DNA from: Phalacrocorax aristotelis
Taxonomy: Eukaryota > Chordata > Aves > Suliformes > Phalacrocoracidae
Length of the DNA stretch: 64,000 bases
Reading direction: 5' to 3'
Assembly (NCBI RefSeq): GCF_949628215.1
Contig: NC_134277.1
Location: 34,237,058-34,301,057 of the forward strand
This document shows positions 48,301 through 62,861 of this stretch, piece by piece; position 1 is the first letter of the stretch, and every line of letters starts with the position of its first letter. The translations under genes and the position numbers were made by a program. The notes below the pieces were generated by a model. That model did not search any database. It worked only from the letters and a program-made list of their open reading frames with translations, and was not told the origin of the DNA.

Positions 48301-51300
48301 AGAGAAATGAAGGTATGTATAAATCTTTACAGAAATGTCTAGTGTCAACCTCCTCTCCATTGAATTCAATGGGAGTTTTGTCTTTTTGGAAAGATCTGAG
48401 AGCTTTGGGGAAATACTTCTCTCCTCAAACTCTAGGAATGATTTAGCTCTGTTTTGACTAGAAATATATTCAAAATTAATTTGCTCCGTTGCAATTCTTA
48501 AACTTTAAGGACCCTTTTTTGAGGGGATGAGTTCTGACAAATTATAATTTCCTTTCTGGGTGCAAACAATCAAACCACTCTTAAGCTGGGAACACAAAGT
48601 CCAGCACAGACAAAATGTTATTGCTGCTGATGTTCACTTTGAAGTTTTTATTACTAATATTGGCAGAAGTGTTTGTAGGTCCTTTATATCAGGAACTGTG
48701 AAACCAGAATCTAACTGCTTCATTACAGCTCACTTCTTACTTAAAATTAAGGCAAAGGAGCCATAAACATGCAGTACCTGTGGTCAGTAAGAGGGTGCTT
48801 TGAACCATATAAAACTGAGTCTCTTGACAGACAAATTCCAGTTGTGGGGAGGATGCCTGCTTCCAAGGACGATTCCTGGGATACCCAGTTTCTTGTGAGT
48901 GTTTCCTCCTCCTGTTCTCCAAAGCAATCTTTGCTAAGTGCTCTTTACCTGGTTCTCTGCTTAAAAAAATCCTTTGGATATTGGTACTATAATTAAATGT
49001 GAGACAGAATTAACACATCAAAGTAGTTTGGTTTTAGGACAAAACCATTTGGGGAACTGGGATCACATAAGCAGCTGGCATTCCTTTTCACTTTATAAGG
49101 CAATATGTGTGTTGTTTAATGATACTGCTTAGTTAGTTCCTCAAGAATCATGTGGTGGGACACAAGGGTGACATTTGTGATATTTGGTGTTGTGGAATTC
49201 AACCAAAAATATTTTCAAATTTTAGTTAGATCCTGTCAGTAGTTGTCCCTAAGCATCCTTTTCTGGGACTATAGCTGGAGAATTGGCACCAAGTCAAGAA
49301 CATGGGTTGCGAGATTGTCCTATATAGCTGAAAATGAGCCTCCAAACTGAGCATTGAAACTCTGGTCCTTGTGAATACTTGTTTCTCATAACATTTGGCC
49401 ATAAAAACTTATTTCTCAGGAAGAAAAACCAAAACAAAACACCCTACAGTTTGGAACTTTCCTGGCTTTTTATGAAACTGCAATAGGCTTATTTGCTTCT
49501 CATTATATACCTGATGTGTTTTTACTAATAACATGTATTTTGCACCAATAGTTAAGAAAAAATAATTTAGTGGCTTAGTGGGAATAAAATGGTAATAAGG
49601 GAAAAGAAAACGGAGAAACTGCCTGCTGGTGGAACACCCCACTATTATTAATTGTGAACCATGTGATCTGGCAACCTTTTGATTTACCAGCACCGTCCAC
49701 TCCCTTGTAAATTCTAGCTGGCTTTCCCATACATTATTATGTGGATTCCTTGCAACCACTTCCCTTTCTGATTTTCCAGAGACAGAGTATAAAGTTTCCC
49801 CAAATGCCAATAAAATGTGAAATCCTATCCTGCTCTTTAGGTTTGCTTTGTGTAGTCATCTTCTAAAATAAGAACCAGCAAAAGTTTTAAACATCAGTCT
49901 CTTCTATTTTTACCTTCATTCAATAGTTACTACTCTTCATAAACATCACAGTTTTTGTTTTAACATCTGTATGTTTTGGGTTTTTTAAACTGTTGGCTCT
50001 AATACTGAGAAAAATTGTAAGTATTTCCTTGCTGCTTCTAAAAAAAAAGAAAATTACTTACATGAATGAGTGTGTTCCACTTCCTCATCTTGATTTTGCT
50101 TACAGTTATACTGTGCCATATAACACAGATGTCTATAGGTGAATGAAGTTTGAGTAAAACACGTTTAGTAACCACACTTAGCATGTCATTTTATAGGTAA
50201 AAATAACCCTAAAGCAATATACAAATATTTGGCCTTAGAAGTTCTATGTTTTTTTTGTTTGCAATGTCCTCTACTTTTTAAATGCATAGCAATAATGCAG
50301 ACACTGTTGTTGACTGAAGCAATGAAAACATGGGCTATTTTCTGATCCATTTTGTTGACAAGTAGGTGTGGGGGAGGAGAGAAAGGCTGAGTGTGGGTGG
50401 GTGGTTTGCAGCAGACTTAATCATCTATAATTCATTCTTTGGGAGGAAAGGCTTTTGCAGGACACTGGCATGCAAGAGTGTGAACACACTTACACAGCAT
50501 TACATCATTCCCGTTATATTATTTCATTTTCTTGGAAGGCTACTCAGGTTAGCACTTGGACTCATGGAGCTGGAAGAATAAAAACATTCATGAATCTCTA
50601 GAAGTTGCAGCAGCAGCAAAAGGTCATGCCTCGTGAGGGCTGGCAAAGGGAAACCAGTGAGACTGCAACAGAGATAAGTTTAGCTCTAATTAACAGGTGT
50701 TAAGCTAAGAAATGAAAAACACCTCATCATCCTTTATGGGCCAGTGGTTCTATACCTGCCTGGAGCGAGATTCCTGCTGCCTCCCTGGGAGGCAACTGGG
50801 TCTGGTTACCTGAGCTTGGGATTGTGCCAAACGCTGCTCTGTTCTAAAAGGCGCACATCTATGTCCTTAGAGGTGGTGCACTCATAGTCTCTTAGGACAG
50901 GTAGATAGGTAGGTAATCAGTTAACTAAATTTAAAAAGAGAGGGATTTGCTTCAGATATTTATGTACCTTTATACCTTGAAATACATGTATGCATATATG
51001 TATTTTGCAAAACATGAAATTATTTCTTAAAGATATCCTTATCTGAAAAATGTCAGCCACATTTGAAGATTTAGACGACAACACAGTAGTCTGCTAATGC
51101 TCCCAATACTTTCTGAACCTCTAAACTCAGTCAGGAAGTAAGTCTTGCATTTGCTACCATCATGGAAAGCAATGCAAATTCCCACTTCCTTGCAATACTC
51201 TTGCTGCCTATTACCCTTGTCTCAGGCACTTAACCATTGTGCACTATTTCTCTTTCTCTAAAACTGCAGCAACAACCTATTGGCAGCTTTTGGGGCCAGA

Positions 51301-54300
51301 CGTTGTCAGCTGGTCAGTCTGTTTGTCTGGTTACGTGACAGCACAGAGATTTTCAACTACTTTGTGGTTTGATCTTCAACCTTTGATCAGAGCTGGATTT
51401 TTATTGTCTAATTTTGTCCCTTAAAATTTTGGCAGCTAGTCTAAATTAGTCATCTAAGCTCCTCTGACAGTTGGTAGAGTGCAATAAGCACCTTCTGAGA
51501 ACAATTTGTCCCATTTTAAGAAAGATGTTTGAAGACAGGTGGGATAAATCTCCATTCATAGGTGTCTTCTTATTCTCATGGATTATAGGAGGATGCTGAG
51601 AGTCCATCTGATTTGACAGCTAACTTTGAGCTGGCTAAAATGAGGTGTGATCAGTTCCAAGCTGGTCCAATACAAGGGCATGATGTGAGGTAAAAAATAA
51701 GACATTGGCACAAGCCATGGGGGAAGAGTTTTTGGGAATGTGCCAGTGGAACAGAATTTAACACAACCCAGTATATGGTAAGCAGCAGTCAAACTGAGGG
51801 GAGTTAGCTGGTGTGCAGCCAGCTCTGCTCCTGCATTACACAGGGGAGACTATAAATATCTGTGATCATCCCCCCGGTCTCTGGAAACTCTAGAAAATTA
51901 GGATTAAGATAGTCAAAGAAGGTAGCCTAATGATTTCAGAGGGGTTTGAACAGATTGGAAAGTTATTTTTCAGCTAGTGCAGCCACTTCAAATTTGGCTG
52001 GCCTGCAAAGCATCTATGTTCACTGCTTTCCAGATAGGAGGACCAGGAAAGAGGGACTTACTGATCGCTGGGCTGACATTTTCAGTGTGATCTGGGCATG
52101 GGGAAATCTGGAAGGCAGGCTTTCTTTGTTGGCTGGCTGGCTGGTATCTTCACACTTTGCTCTGGGCCTGGAAACAGAGAAATTGGTGACAAGTTCAGTG
52201 TAGCCCTTGGGGACATTACAAAACCTCCATTCATTGAGAATTGTAGTTAAGAAATGCCCAGTGAGTCATGGCTGCACTGTTAACGGGCAGAACCCAACTC
52301 TGGGCAAGTGCCTTCTCCTTTTTTATTCCTTTCAGTTTAGTTTAGTTGTTTCTGCCTTCTTCTATCCCTGTGCACCCAGAGCTGGATAAATGCTTGGCTG
52401 TCTGTGCAAAGGTTTTATTCGGTTCTGCAGCCTTGGTGTTTAAGTAGTCTCAAAATCAGAAAAGAAAGCTTAGAGCAGGATGTTTTGCCATAGCAGGTGC
52501 AACAAGCAGAGCTCTTTACACATTCAGCATATCTTGGCCCAGCCTTACACTAATGATGACCCTTTTTTGAACAGTGGTCCACAAAATAACGGAATCAGAA
52601 ATGAGGGATTTCTGACGTAGAACTAAAATTTCAGTGTAGCTGTTCACAAATATAATTTTGGCTATGGCTTGCTATGCTAAAAATTAATCTTATTTAAGAT
52701 TGGGTAAAACCCCTTTATTTTTATTATAGTCACATATGGTTTTATTTTAATATGCAAGTGTCTTCAGCTGCCCAGAGGAATATTTGTAGTTAGAAATAAG
52801 AAAGACTTTAGTAAAACTATAGATACCAAGTGAATGTCAGAGGTTAAGCAGTCTTCTAATACCAGGAAAGACCCTCACATGCATGCAAGCAGTTGTAGGA
52901 CACTTGCACAATATAACAATCAAACCTACAGTAAGCCCTTTATTAAGGTTGATCATAAGCAAGTAATCCCTCTACAGACTGAACAACAGCTTGGCTGATT
53001 TGAGCCAAAAAGATTACCTCTCTTTCTAAAGAGGAGTCCATGCTGCATGAAGATGAAATGAAGAATGTTTAATGAATGTGTTAATACTCCAGTCAGGATT
53101 CCCTAAACAAGTGGCAATAAAAAGAAATTACATGTAACTTCCTCACTATTTATATTTATCTCATTTTGTTAACTCTTAACCAAATGATTAAACACACCTT
53201 CCTTTTACATACTCTTCTAAGCATCCGCAATGGGTTCCTGTCAGAAACAGGGTACTGGGTTAGACAGACCTTGGGATAAGCTAATACAGAAGTCCTATGC
53301 CCTAATATTAAGAGAATAAAATCTGAGTTTTTCAACCAGAGTGACATAGTGTATCAGCCCATCTTATGCCAATGAAGAATTGTTCAGTGGAATTTATTTC
53401 CTATGTAGTTTTAGATTTCCAAAGAGATGTTTATTTGGGCTGATTATTCTTTGAAAACATCTCATCGGCAGGAATTTGTTCCTTATACTTAGTATGAATG
53501 TATATCTTCGTCCTGTACAATTAGTCCTGCCTATTCTCTGATCAGTTCAGTTTTTTGCACTAAAACCTAGTGAAATTTGCAGGACTGATGTAAAAACCGT
53601 GTTGAGTGAGCTTTTGGGTTTTGGTTGTTTTTTTCAATTTTACCATCTACAGAGAATGATGTTAAAAATGCAGACATTTTACTGTCAAAGGCAAGGAACC
53701 AAACTTTCAAACAGAGAGTAGATGAAGGCAAATGAAGCTAAACAAAGCAATAGTCTGAATCCTGTGTCTTGCTTTTCCTTTCATTGCTTCAGAATTGCAA
53801 TTTATCCAGAGTTCCCACCTTTTCTCCTAATAAAAGCATGACATATACAATCTAAAATTTTCCCTATATACAGGTAAATACACAGAAGACCTGGGGCATT
53901 AAAAGAACTTAATTTATTTTTTCTTAGACATTTTCAGCACTGATTGAAGTTGAGCTCTTCCTGAGTAACTCTACCCAAAAGTCATGCCTGCACTGGATGT
54001 GAAAAGAGTTAATGAGTGCTTTTGGTAAAAGAAATACATGATGACCACCAAAAAAATCCCAGGGAAAGTTCAGTGTAACAAAGCATTTACTGCAAATTGA
54101 GGTTGCTTATCTAAATATTAGTAAACTGTTAAAAAGGAACAAAGACCTTGTGAAGCAAGCTTTAAATTAAGGCCACACAGCTTTGTGTAGCAAGCTTGTT
54201 GCTAATTGAAAATTAAGCAGTGTTGTGGTTAGTTTAATGACAAAGCTAGAAACATTGAGCCTATGGCAAAGAGACCCAAATCCAAAGACAGACGAGCTTT

Positions 54301-55664
54301 GCTTGATTGTAGTGATTACATCATGGTCATTAGAATTTAAACCAACTAACCCAAACACAGACATCATATCTTCATTTGATAGCTGCAGTCTAGTAAATAG
54401 TGGGAAAGGATGTTATGTATGGATTAGCCCAGCTGAAATGAAAACAGACATTCTTTTTTGAACCTGTCTGGCATTGAAAATGAAAACTTCAAAATCAGGC
54501 TGTAAAGTGGACTTATAAGGCATGAGTTCTTTGATATTTAAGGATCTGCATAGTGTTTTAACCAGTCTTTGTTTTGCAGGAAAACCACCTCAGCACCCGG
54601 GTATGAGGCATCCTCGTATGCACTGTGCAAGATGTTCAGTTTATCTGTGGGAACACATAAGATTAGCAATGTCCTCCTTTGTGCTCTGCTGCTAGAATTC
54701 CTTCTGAGGTCGTGAGTCATTGTCAGCTGTTTGCTAAAAATAACCCCTTAGCACTGCTTGGACTTACGGTCATGATGATGATGTGATGATATGACTACAG
54801 TCAGTATAAACACTGCATATTTAAAATGTATTTCATGTAAATTAATCTTTAATGCTACAATTTCACAGAGTGTGTGTGTATGGGAATTCCACTATCTAAC
54901 ATGAGACATCCCCGTCACACCCCCAAATGAGTTGTGTTCTTGGTCTCCCCGTACACACCGAGAACAGATAAAGTGGTCTGAGTCATGCTTGGTCTTTCAA
55001 ACAAAAAGGGAACCTTGACACTGGAAGTTCCCCCCCCCCTTTTTTTATTTTTGAAGTTAAAAGTTATCGTATTCATAGAAATCAACGTTTGAAATCCTTC
55101 TCACATTTCTATCTAATAAATCTGTATATAATAAATTGTAAGGAGCAAGGTCATTCCCATCTACACTTAAAATATTTTAGGTCAGAGACAGTGCATATAA
55201 ATCAAAGGACTGGAAGGTCTTCAGAGCATTGCCTTTGCCTGCTCTCAGAGTATAGACATTTATTATAGTGCCATTATCATTGATACTTTGAGAAACTCAC
55301 ACTTGGCATTGCACACATCTGGGTTGTTACAAAAGGGTTGTGTTGCAAAGAATCGTGTTGTTATGAAACATCTCACACCAGAGACAAAAAAACAGAGCCA
55401 AATTTAACACGTTAACATTTAATAGGAGACTGCATTTCTCAGAGACTCCAAAAGATGTTTCATAGACAGACTCATCTCATAGTCCTAAACCAAAATCCCT
55501 GTGTCAGCTTGCATGGCCCTTACTCATTTCACCAGAGTGTTATTTCAACTTTGCTTGACTTCTGCTGCCTAGCAGCTGGAGATGGCTGTTTGACATAGTA
55601 AAAGTATGGAAAAGAGAGCTCTGAAATGGACATCAGAACTAGAGACAAAATGGCCATTTCACTA
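42389..55664. other. non-coding gene desert
   Basis: No gene is supportable in 13 kb. Seen are a short tandem GTCTGGAATGGCT pair 19 bp apart (43915-43946), a guanine/pyrimidine-poor stretch with several GTTAGG/GGTTTAG words at 46020-46830, and (GGCT)n at 52128-52143. There is also GATGAT repetition at 54774-54790 and a C9/T7 run at 55029-55045. Minus-strand frames of 127-133 codons at 45211-45594 and 49409-49810 have no domain. Confidence 0.6.
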
Positions 55665-55742
55665 GTTGCCCTTGATCATTTAAGGTTGGACTAGATGATC
55701 CATGAGGTCCCTTCCAACCTGTGATTCTGTGATTCTGTGATC
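55665..55742 (+). mobile_element. CR1 LINE 3'-end fragment
   Basis: AAGGTTGGACTAGATGATCC, then GAGGTCCCTTCCAACCTGTGATTCTGTGATTCTGTGAT: the CR1 3' UTR end with its tandem ATTCTGTG tail, in plus orientation. The tail is well preserved, so this is a fairly recent fragment. Its 5' limit is not visible. Confidence 0.93.
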
Positions 55743-55885
55743 TGTCTCAGATCTAAAGAATTTGCTACTAGAGAAATATTTAAAAGGCAGAATTATTTTC
55801 ATGCTAAGCATCAGAGGCTTTAGAAGCATAACACACTGAACTTTTGTAAATATTAAAAGGATATGAAGTCATGTAGTTAATTTTA

Positions 55886-56157
55886 CCCCTCCCTCCCTCC
55901 CTCCCTCCCTCCCTTCCTTCCTTCCTTCCTTCCTTCCTTCCTTCCTTCCTTCCTTCCTTCCTTCCTTCCTTCCTTCCTTCCTTCCTTCCTTCCTTCCTTC
56001 CTTCCTTCCTTCCTTCCTTCCTTCCTTCCTTCCTTCCTTCCTTCCTTCCTTCCTTCCTTCCTTCCTCCCTCCCTTCCTCCCTCCCTTCCTTCCTTCCTCC
56101 CTTCCTCCCTTCCTCCCTTCCTTTCCTCCATTCCTTCCCTTCCTTCCCTTCCTTCCT
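55886..56157 (+). repeat. long CCCT/CCTT microsatellite (GGAA on the minus strand)
   Basis: About 28 bp of CCCT units, then about 150 bp of uninterrupted CCTT units (roughly 38 copies), then about 90 bp of mixed CCTT/CCCTT units, ending in a T run at 56157-56164. The strand is pure pyrimidine across the tract. The minus strand gives an open frame of repeated Lys-Glu-Gly-Arg that is an artefact. Confidence 0.98.
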
Positions 56158-56982
56158 TTTTTTTGAACATGTTACTTTATTTTTAAAACTTTGTATACCA
56201 TTGCATCAGGGAGCACCAGGAGACGAGCCAGCAGCAGACACACAACTTGAGCCTCATGGTGACAGTACTATAGAGAAGACAGTATTTTAGAGAGAAGTTA
56301 GTCCAGAGCCTACAGCTCTTGTCTTTCAAGTATTAATGTGTTTTACATTTGAGTGCCCTGGGATGAAAGCAAAGCAAAACAACAGTGTCAATAAGTCAGG
56401 AGTCATCCACTGTTCACTGGGCTACTGGGATTTTCCTTTTGGTATGTTCTTCCCCCAGCCCTATAGCTCTCCCTCTCCTTGCTGCACTGAGGCAGAGCTT
56501 TACCAGAAGGGATGGAGGGTGATATCCCTCCACCCTGGCTGGACACAGAAATCGTGTTTTCAAGCCTGAGCAATTGGATGAGAGCTACCACCTGGGTATC
56601 AGACTTTGTAGGTAAATAATCTAACCACTAAAATATGTTGTAAAAATAGGTATAATCCTGCAGGATGAGGTACGCAATGCCTGACTTAAAGTCCTTAGCA
56701 AACTCTCAACCAGCGATAAGATAGTGCTGGTGAGCAGGCAGTCTGGATCAGTAGCTGAGCCTCAGTCATCTGGATTTAGGCAGTCGGATCCTGGTGCTGA
56801 TTAATCTAGTGTGCCCAGACACTGTTACTGAATTTATTAAAGACAAAATCTGAGAGAATAATTATCTGATTTCCATGTTGCTTCATGTTTTCATGCCAAG
56901 AAGCACTGCAGCCCAAATAATTTATGCATAGCTTTCCAATATAACTGGACCTTCACCTTCTATGTCACTTTTTTGGGGGTAG

Positions 56983-57010
56983 TAAATAAAATAAAATAAA
57001 ACAAAATAAA
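56983..57010 (+). repeat. (TAAAA)n microsatellite
   Basis: About five AAATA/AAAAT units with one C interruption. Confidence 0.85.
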
Positions 57011-60000
57011 AGTAAACCTTACTTCTATAAGGAAATGTTTGTAAAAGAACAAATTAAAAGGTGTGAAATATGGAGGAAAAATTACTGGTATCTATAGAGA
57101 ACACAGCTGGTCACCAGCAAGCCAGCCACGATGAGAGAGGGGACCAGTCCACAAATTATGTTCATTGTCATTATGTTCATCAGTCATTGCTTCCATTTGG
57201 AAGGTTCACAGAAGTAAAAGGAATAACTTCTGAGGCATCATCTCTTCTGAGATGAGTTTTGCTCATCTATCTTAGATAGCATGTAGAAAATCAGGTGCTG
57301 ACAATGCCACCGATAGAATCAGAAGAACATAATAAAGAATATTTAAAAACTCAAGTAGTTAAGTAATCACAAGGCTGTTATGAAGAGTGAAATCCTAACT
57401 CCACTGATTTTGTACTTTCCTAACCTTCTGACCTCTACAGTGGCACAGGACTCTCAAAAGCTGTCTATAAACATAACAATATATGCTAAGTCTGAAATAA
57501 CCTAAGTCATCTACGTGAGATAGATCACCTCCTAGATGTGGCTATCCCTCTCCACTGGGATGGAGCCTAGGCAATTATCTTAGGGAAGACATATTGCTAC
57601 TGGGGGACAAAATCACTTGGATCAGATCCAAAGTCCTTGATACGAATCTGAAGAGGTTTTGTACATAACTGTGTAAAAAATATATAGCTTTTGCACAGCT
57701 AACATAATAGTTTATTTAAAGCTATCACAAGCATATTTATAAAGCTGCATATTCAGCAAGTTCAGTTCACAGAGTATGAGACATGATTAAGACAGAGACT
57801 GAAATATCTATTTATACAGGGAAAGCAGCACACACAGGTATGAGTCACAATACAGTGGCAAGACTCAGTAACAGGAGCAGTTCCATGACCTATGCTGTCA
57901 TGTGAAAAGGAGTAAAGAACAAAGAACCCCAGAAGAAAATGTGCAAAAATGGCAAACCACTTTCATCTAAAGAAAAACTCCATTTATGAAGATTTCTGTG
58001 TTACTTGCTATCTTGTTTTGTGTGTGATATATCAGTTGTAACCCTACTGATTGTTCAGCGTTACCTCATGTGCAATAAAAATTTCAAATCACAAACCAGT
58101 TAGCTAATATAGGAGCACTGGAATCAAAAAACCCCATAAAGCAACTATGGACAAGTTTGTCTTGCATGATCTTGGAGGAGAATAAGGGAATGGAGAGTAG
58201 TACAAATTATAAACTGTATAATATGTCCATAACCTATATTCAGTGCAGTATTGCCTAACATGTAATGCAGCAGAATGTGCAGAAATATCTGCATTATTTA
58301 GCAGCACTGGCACTGTTTAGATCCATGTTATACTTATTCATCCAGCTAATACAGCATAAAAATTTTTTCAGACAAGCTCATTTCCATATATTGCCATTTT
58401 TGGTGGCCAAATATGTTCACCAGTCTGCTTGATGAGTTGCTCTCTGTTTTGCTTGATGCTTCATTAAACAGATTTCCCCAGTTTTTGGTATTCCAGACTT
58501 CTGTTCTGTCTTTTAAAATCAACAAGTTATATTTCCTATTGCTAAGGCCGTGTAATAACTTTATAGCTTTCATCTTTCCTAATGCTAAAATAAATGTTCT
58601 TTAGAGCTGGACCCTTCTCCAGGGAATCCTAAATTACAAAAATTTCAAGCCTGGGTATTTTAGAAGGTGCCAATGAAAGTTAATGACATTGATGGGCAAT
58701 TTATATAGAAACAGCAGGTTAAAAAAAAAATTGTGTACAGAATATCTATTCTAGTTCATTAACTGAAATCTGCATTGTTAAATGTGTAAATCGAAAAAGA
58801 AAAAACAATAATGTGAAAATGTTAATTGCTTCACAATGCCATGCTGCAAAGAGCAGTATAGTAAACATTTCAGCAGCTTACTGCATACATTAACAACACA
58901 GCCCAGAAACTGATAGAAGTCTGAAAACTTTGTACCCAGGTAGTCTTCATCTATATGCTTATTTACTCAAGATACATTCCCTTTTATCTGGTGCTATTAT
59001 ACACAGCATCAATCTATTAATAGGAAGGGCAGGCAACGGGAAGCATAGCTGTCTTTGGGGCTACCGGTTCTGCTGGTTGGTTTTCCTCTGTGACAAGCTT
59101 TTTCTGCACAATTCTGGTTATACGGCAAAACCTTCTGGCGATGGAAATGATATTTAGAAACACATTTTAATGCTTAAAGGTAAATTGATATTTCTGGAGT
59201 TCAGTGGTAAAGAAAGCTTCAACAAAAGCAGTTTTTGCAAGAAATGTGACACTGAGACACCTATTAGAGCAAAGGTATAAGCTGTAGATTTGCAGGACAA
59301 AATACCAACTACAAAATCTTTTACACCAGCACTGCAAGGTGTACTTTTTCCCCCGCAGTCATCACAGCCTTAAAATACCAGTACCAGCATTGTGTGAAAC
59401 TCAACATTGTGTCACACAGGGTTCATTTTGCTGCGTGCGGGTTTGTACCCTCTCACTTCCCTGCTCAGTTTTCAGACCTGAAAGGTCTCAACCTCTTCAG
59501 TTGCAGCATGGTTGGATCATGCTTCCTGCTCCCCCATCAGAAGAACTGCCGTCTTTAATGAAAGAAAAAGAGCAAAGAATAAATAACAGTGCATTTCTGG
59601 CACACACTCGGAAATCTGGGGTGGTTGGTGGGCTTTTTCATGAATACTAGCACAAAACGGTGCATCTGGTGACAAGCAGGATCATGATTCCATGAATAAT
59701 GCCCAACTGAATTCGTGTCATTTATTTGTGCATGTATTTGCAAATCTGGTTTTATGTTATTTGACAAGCTGTAGCAAATAAGCATTTCTTTATTTACTAA
59801 TGGAAACATGTTCTATAACATAATCTGTTAATGAAACCCAGATGGCAATGAAACACAGTGCAATACTATTTTGTCATTTGCTTACGAGGTTTGTGACGTA
59901 ATGTAATTCCACTTTTCATCAAAAGTCTCATGGCTATGTTTCTCTGCAATGTGGGGACAGTTGATGGCTTTTCTGTAATATTGTCTATAACTCTTGCAAA

Positions 60001-62830
60001 GGCAACCATCCTCTCTGGCTTCAGCCCAGTGGCAGTGTGTTGAGAAACCAAGGGGAACAGAGAGACGGGAAAGAGGAGTGATTATGCACAGTCACCAGAA
60101 ACAGCATCAGAGCAGCTCCCAATTATTATTGTGGACTTAGGTTTCAATATTCTTTGTTGCTGCTCCTATATATCCGTGGCAAAAATCTGGGCCAGCCCTC
60201 TTCCAAGAGGATCATTCCCTTTCCTATTAAATGCTTTGTATACAAAGCACAGGAAACATACAGGGGCTAAGCGTAGTGTAGCCATTTTCCCATAGAGTAT
60301 GAACATAATATTTATGTCCTTACAGTTACGTCTCTGGTTTTCTACATTGCTGATGAGAGGATTTGCTTTTGAGTTTTGCAGAGAAGGAGCATCAGAGCAA
60401 TTGCCAATAATTGCATCAATGAAAGAATAGCTGAGATCATACCTTACCACCTCTCTCATCTGAATCCAATTTCCATACACCCTTAAAAATGTATAATAAA
60501 TCTGACTAATACTTTAAATGAGTGCTGGTATGCACATCTTAGGTGATACTTGAATAGTAGTGTATGTCCTTGCCAAACCTGCTGGACTAGGTTATCACCA
60601 GCTGACGTAGCCCAAGAACAAGGGTTTGGAGTAGGCAATACTTAAAAAAGTTCTTCCCTGTCTACTAAACGACCCTTTTTTTATGGCTGATATGGCAGGG
60701 ATTTCTATTAAAACCTTGCTTTATCTTTCATCCCTTAAATATCAGTTGGAATAGTGACTAGGGGAAAAACAATTTTGCCTCTAATATCTATACACTGTTT
60801 CCCTACCTGCACTTTCCAAAAGCAGAGGGTTACAGCCAGAGTTGAGGGCTGACATTTTTCTTTTAAACTCAAATTATCAGATAGTCACAAAGACCCCAGA
60901 GTCTATTTGTTAGAGTAACACAGCTATACTCTGGCATGGATAACTCAGAATAAATGACTTGAAGCAACCCTGCCAGGAAAAAAGGAAAATCACGTTGAAA
61001 CCAAAATGATAACTTCATTGTCGGTGTGTCTTAAAAGAGAAAGTTTGTGGCAATAACTTCTGTGAGTGACAGTTCAGGAAATTTGTACTGGTAAAGACTG
61101 AAGTCTTTAATTTTTGCATTCTTTAATGTAACCTTGAGTGTAGGAATAAGAAACATCATACAAGCAAAGGAAAATATTTCAAGGAAGAGAACTTAGGGGG
61201 GAAACATTTTAAAATTAATGGTTATATGGCTGTTACAGGACCTACAGCTGAGAAAAAGGCTTTCAGCAAACCTGTATGTCATTGTACCTGTATGAGTTAA
61301 TATATGAAACATAAATTATAGACGCTACTTTTAAAAAATGACACTACTTTATAAAAGGTGCCAAGTAAACATTGTTGCATTAAATTCTAAGTTTGTACTT
61401 CCAGTTTCACTGGCTTGTTTTGTTTGAGACTCACTGTGTCATTTGGATGCATGTTAAAAAAAGAAAATAAAAAAAAAAACCCAAAAGCCTAAGCTTTTGA
61501 AAAGAGGACCTTTTTCCCCTTTTGGAAAATATCTCATGGCCGTTTTGAGCAGTGGTGATCTGGAAAGAAAACAGATTAGAACGTTTGATAATAGAGGAAG
61601 GAAATATTATTATCACAGCTTGAAATCTGTTAACAGGGCCTTCCAAATGGGGCAAACATTAAAGTCAAATAGGAACTCAATTACAGGAAGATTTTCAACT
61701 TGTCAAAAATAATTGCATTAATGTCAGCAATGCTGAAGGTCTAAAACAAGGAAACTATTGTACAGTGTCTCTAGAAAGAAAGAAAGATTAAAGGAATTCA
61801 TAGCGTAGTTTTAGCAAAAGGTCCAAAAATGCTCACATTTATTTTGGTTTTAGTTCTGAGGCCAAAGACCACAGTACTGCATAAAACTGAAACATCAATC
61901 TATAACTTTCTGACAGATGTTACATCACACAAAGGCCGTGGAATACTCAATAAGAGGAATCATTTATCTGCTTTGCCTTGAACCAAAACTCGTAGTAAAT
62001 ACCACGTAGAGGGCAAAGATTCAAGCAGTTTGGAGGAGCTGAAGCTTTAAGATAGGAACTGGTCTGTGCTTGAATGTTTGGCTCTTATTAGAGGGTGGAG
62101 TTCTGCATTTGCAACTAAAGCTCCAGTAGAGTAAACTTTATTTAAGAAAATCTATTGAACTGTTACAGAAAACATATATCCCTTACTGATTTACATGGGA
62201 AATTTTACCTACCTCCTGCCACATTTTGCTTATGTTCAGTAGGAGTTACAACTCGCAAAGGCAAACGCTCTGCTTTTGCTTAAGTAAGAATTAACTCCTC
62301 CTGCCCACAGGAGGGGAGCTTGCTCAGGTGGAACTGAGGAGACTGTGTATCCCCCACCTTTCTTTTTTAAACAGAGCTCATTGGCTAGCAACGTGTGTAA
62401 CTTCTCACTGGTATGAAACAAAGACCATCTTCTTCCAGACAGACCTTGATGTAGAGGTATGGTCTGAGGCCATATTTTGAAAGGTGTTGAGGTTCTTTTG
62501 CCGTTGTATACCACAATTCACCTCCCTTACTGTTAGGCAGAGGTTGACCTATCTAAGTTATTTTGCCTTAGGCACCCCTAACACCCAAGGGTGAGAGAGC
62601 TTTCCTATGGTCTAGTTGTAGGTGTCTGACTATGCTTGTTGGCTGTGAAGTAAATACAAAGAGACTGGGCACTGAAGTTAAGCATCTCAGGTAATAGCTT
62701 GAAGTTAGGTATGATGAGTCCACGGTTGAGCAGGCCTTCCAAAAATAGCTGACTTCAGCTGAGCTAATTTGAAAATCCTCTTAGGTATCTAATTGCATAG
62801 AAGTACTTAAATATATTTAGAAAGCTTGAC

Positions 62831-62861
62831 TTTTTTTTTTTAATTTTTCTTTTTTTTTTTT
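62831..62861 (+). repeat. T-rich homopolymer tract
   Basis: Eleven T, AA, five T, C, twelve T. It could be the reverse of an old retrotransposon tail, but no element is recognisable beside it. Confidence 0.8.

Noticed and set aside
49409..49810. 133-codon minus-strand frame
   Set aside because: Same reasoning: no domain, isolated, and within chance expectation.
55883..56170. Minus-strand frame of repeated Lys-Glu-Gly-Arg
   Set aside because: It is a direct translation of the CCTT microsatellite and not a protein gene.
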